Source of the DNA: Arthonia radiata
Lineage: Eukaryota > Ascomycota > Arthoniomycetes > Arthoniales > Arthoniaceae
Length of the DNA: 64,000 nucleotides
Reading direction: 5' to 3'
NCBI GenBank assembly: GCA_002989075.1
Contig: PSQN01000017.1
Location: 558,001 to 622,000, forward strand
A program made the position numbers and the translations under genes. Below the pieces are notes generated by a model. It was given only the letters and a program-made list of their open reading frames with translations, was not told the DNA's origin and ran no database searches. Shown here piece by piece: positions 63,428 through 64,000 of this stretch (its first letter is position 1; the number at the start of each line of letters is the position of its first letter).

Positions 63428-64000
63428 TGTTACTGGAATAGCCTTTCGATATGGTTGGAAAAGCAAGGCACTGCTGAACAGTCAGCTTCGATTCTATATC
63501 CCGAGTCCTGAGAACAGTCACGCGCGCTCTGACCGTCGAGTAAGCTACCTACAAGAGCTCTTGCAAGACAAGAGGACGAACGGCGCAAGCGGTTGATGCT
63601 GACCGGTGGCGATTCGGAGGCGACTAGGAAAGTCTCAAGACTCCAGTGGAGGGTGCTGTGAAAGCTCTTGCCGTGGGCGAGTCCTGGCGGAGAGCGACTG
63701 TGGTCCCGGGGGAAAGGTAGTTGTGAGAGTGTCTTTTTTTGAGGGTTTTCAACTTTTTTTGGTAATTTGTTGAGTTATGGTAATGCAAAGGAAGAGGTCT
63801 GAAGATGATCAGACCTTGACCTTGACAGAGAGACGGAGCGACGTGGGTGAAGAGAACTTGAGGAAGAGAGTCACAAAAGCAGGCACAAGTAATAAATTTT
63901 GGGATTTTTGCCGTAGGGAAGGCGCTAGTCACGATGCTTGCCGAATCAGGCAAATATGGATTTGCCAGAGTTGCTCGCTCTGACAAACGCACCTCTTACG
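63428..64000. other. PAB1 leader and promoter
   Basis: 573 nt up to the window edge. On the PAB1 strand there is a probable leader intron (63474-63552). Farther upstream lie two A7 tracts (63734-63740 and 63754-63760 as T runs on the plus strand). No other gene is visible. Confidence 0.5.
63474..63552 (-). other. probable 5' UTR intron of PAB1
   Basis: The donor GTAGGT, branch CTGAC and acceptor GTTCAG are well placed over 79 nt, ending 46 nt before the start codon. Not confirmed by RNA. Confidence 0.5.

Overview
This is a window of a filamentous ascomycete nuclear genome (Pezizomycotina, most like Dothideomycetes). The protein complement fits: Mic60, Rcf1, Swc3, Rtc5, a HET-domain protein, SAT4-type rhodopsin-domain protein, DUF1769 and DUF1772. 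So do the short introns, mostly 45-95 nt with GT..AG ends and CTGAC/CTAAC-like branch sites, and the alternating strands. I see no tRNA, rRNA, transposon, retroelement or CRISPR array. Gene models were built by hand from reading frames and splice signals; no alignment was run.

Layout. 1-5.4 kb: the N-terminus of an F-box/WD40 (Cdc4-like) gene running off the left edge, mitochondrial aspartyl-tRNA synthetase, a DUF1772 protein and a DUF1769 protein. 5.4-11.2 kb: a sparse stretch with one degenerate-Nudix protein and one small Cys-rich ORF. 11.2-24.4 kb: a dense block with an ornithine cyclodeaminase-like protein, a Rid1-type GTPase-binding protein, an ABHD12-like hydrolase, Swc3, Rtc5 and Mic60. 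26-33.3 kb: accessory genes, namely a rhodopsin-domain protein, mitoribosomal bL36m, an unknown 225-aa protein, a nucleotidyltransferase-fold protein and a large unknown protein whose frame is interrupted. 33.8-49.6 kb: Ilv1, Rcf1, Rab5, a HET protein, Pan6, Dbp7, Asa1, mitoribosomal uS7m and a sulfotransferase-like protein. 50.2-63.4 kb: a Ser/Asp-rich unknown, a Sit4-associated (SAPS) protein, Vps60, Ncs6/Ctu1, folylpolyglutamate synthase, a minisatellite and Pab1.

Functional picture. This is mostly ordinary housekeeping with no metabolic cluster. Mitochondrial function recurs (AspRS, Mic60, bL36m, Rcf1, uS7m), as do chromatin/telomere functions (Swc3, Asa1), endosomal trafficking (Rab5, Vps60) and RNA/translation (Dbp7, Ncs6, Pab1). 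Several pairs are tail-to-tail with very small gaps: Dbp7/Asa1 5 nt, HET/Pan6 23 nt, Vps60/Ncs6 37 nt. The parts most worth a second look are the very small exons and introns, the broken frame in the large unknown gene, the fungal nucleotidyltransferase with a predicted myristoylated N-terminus, the two tandem repeats, and possible cis-elements upstream of the uS7m gene and PAB1. No clearly new multi-gene system was found.
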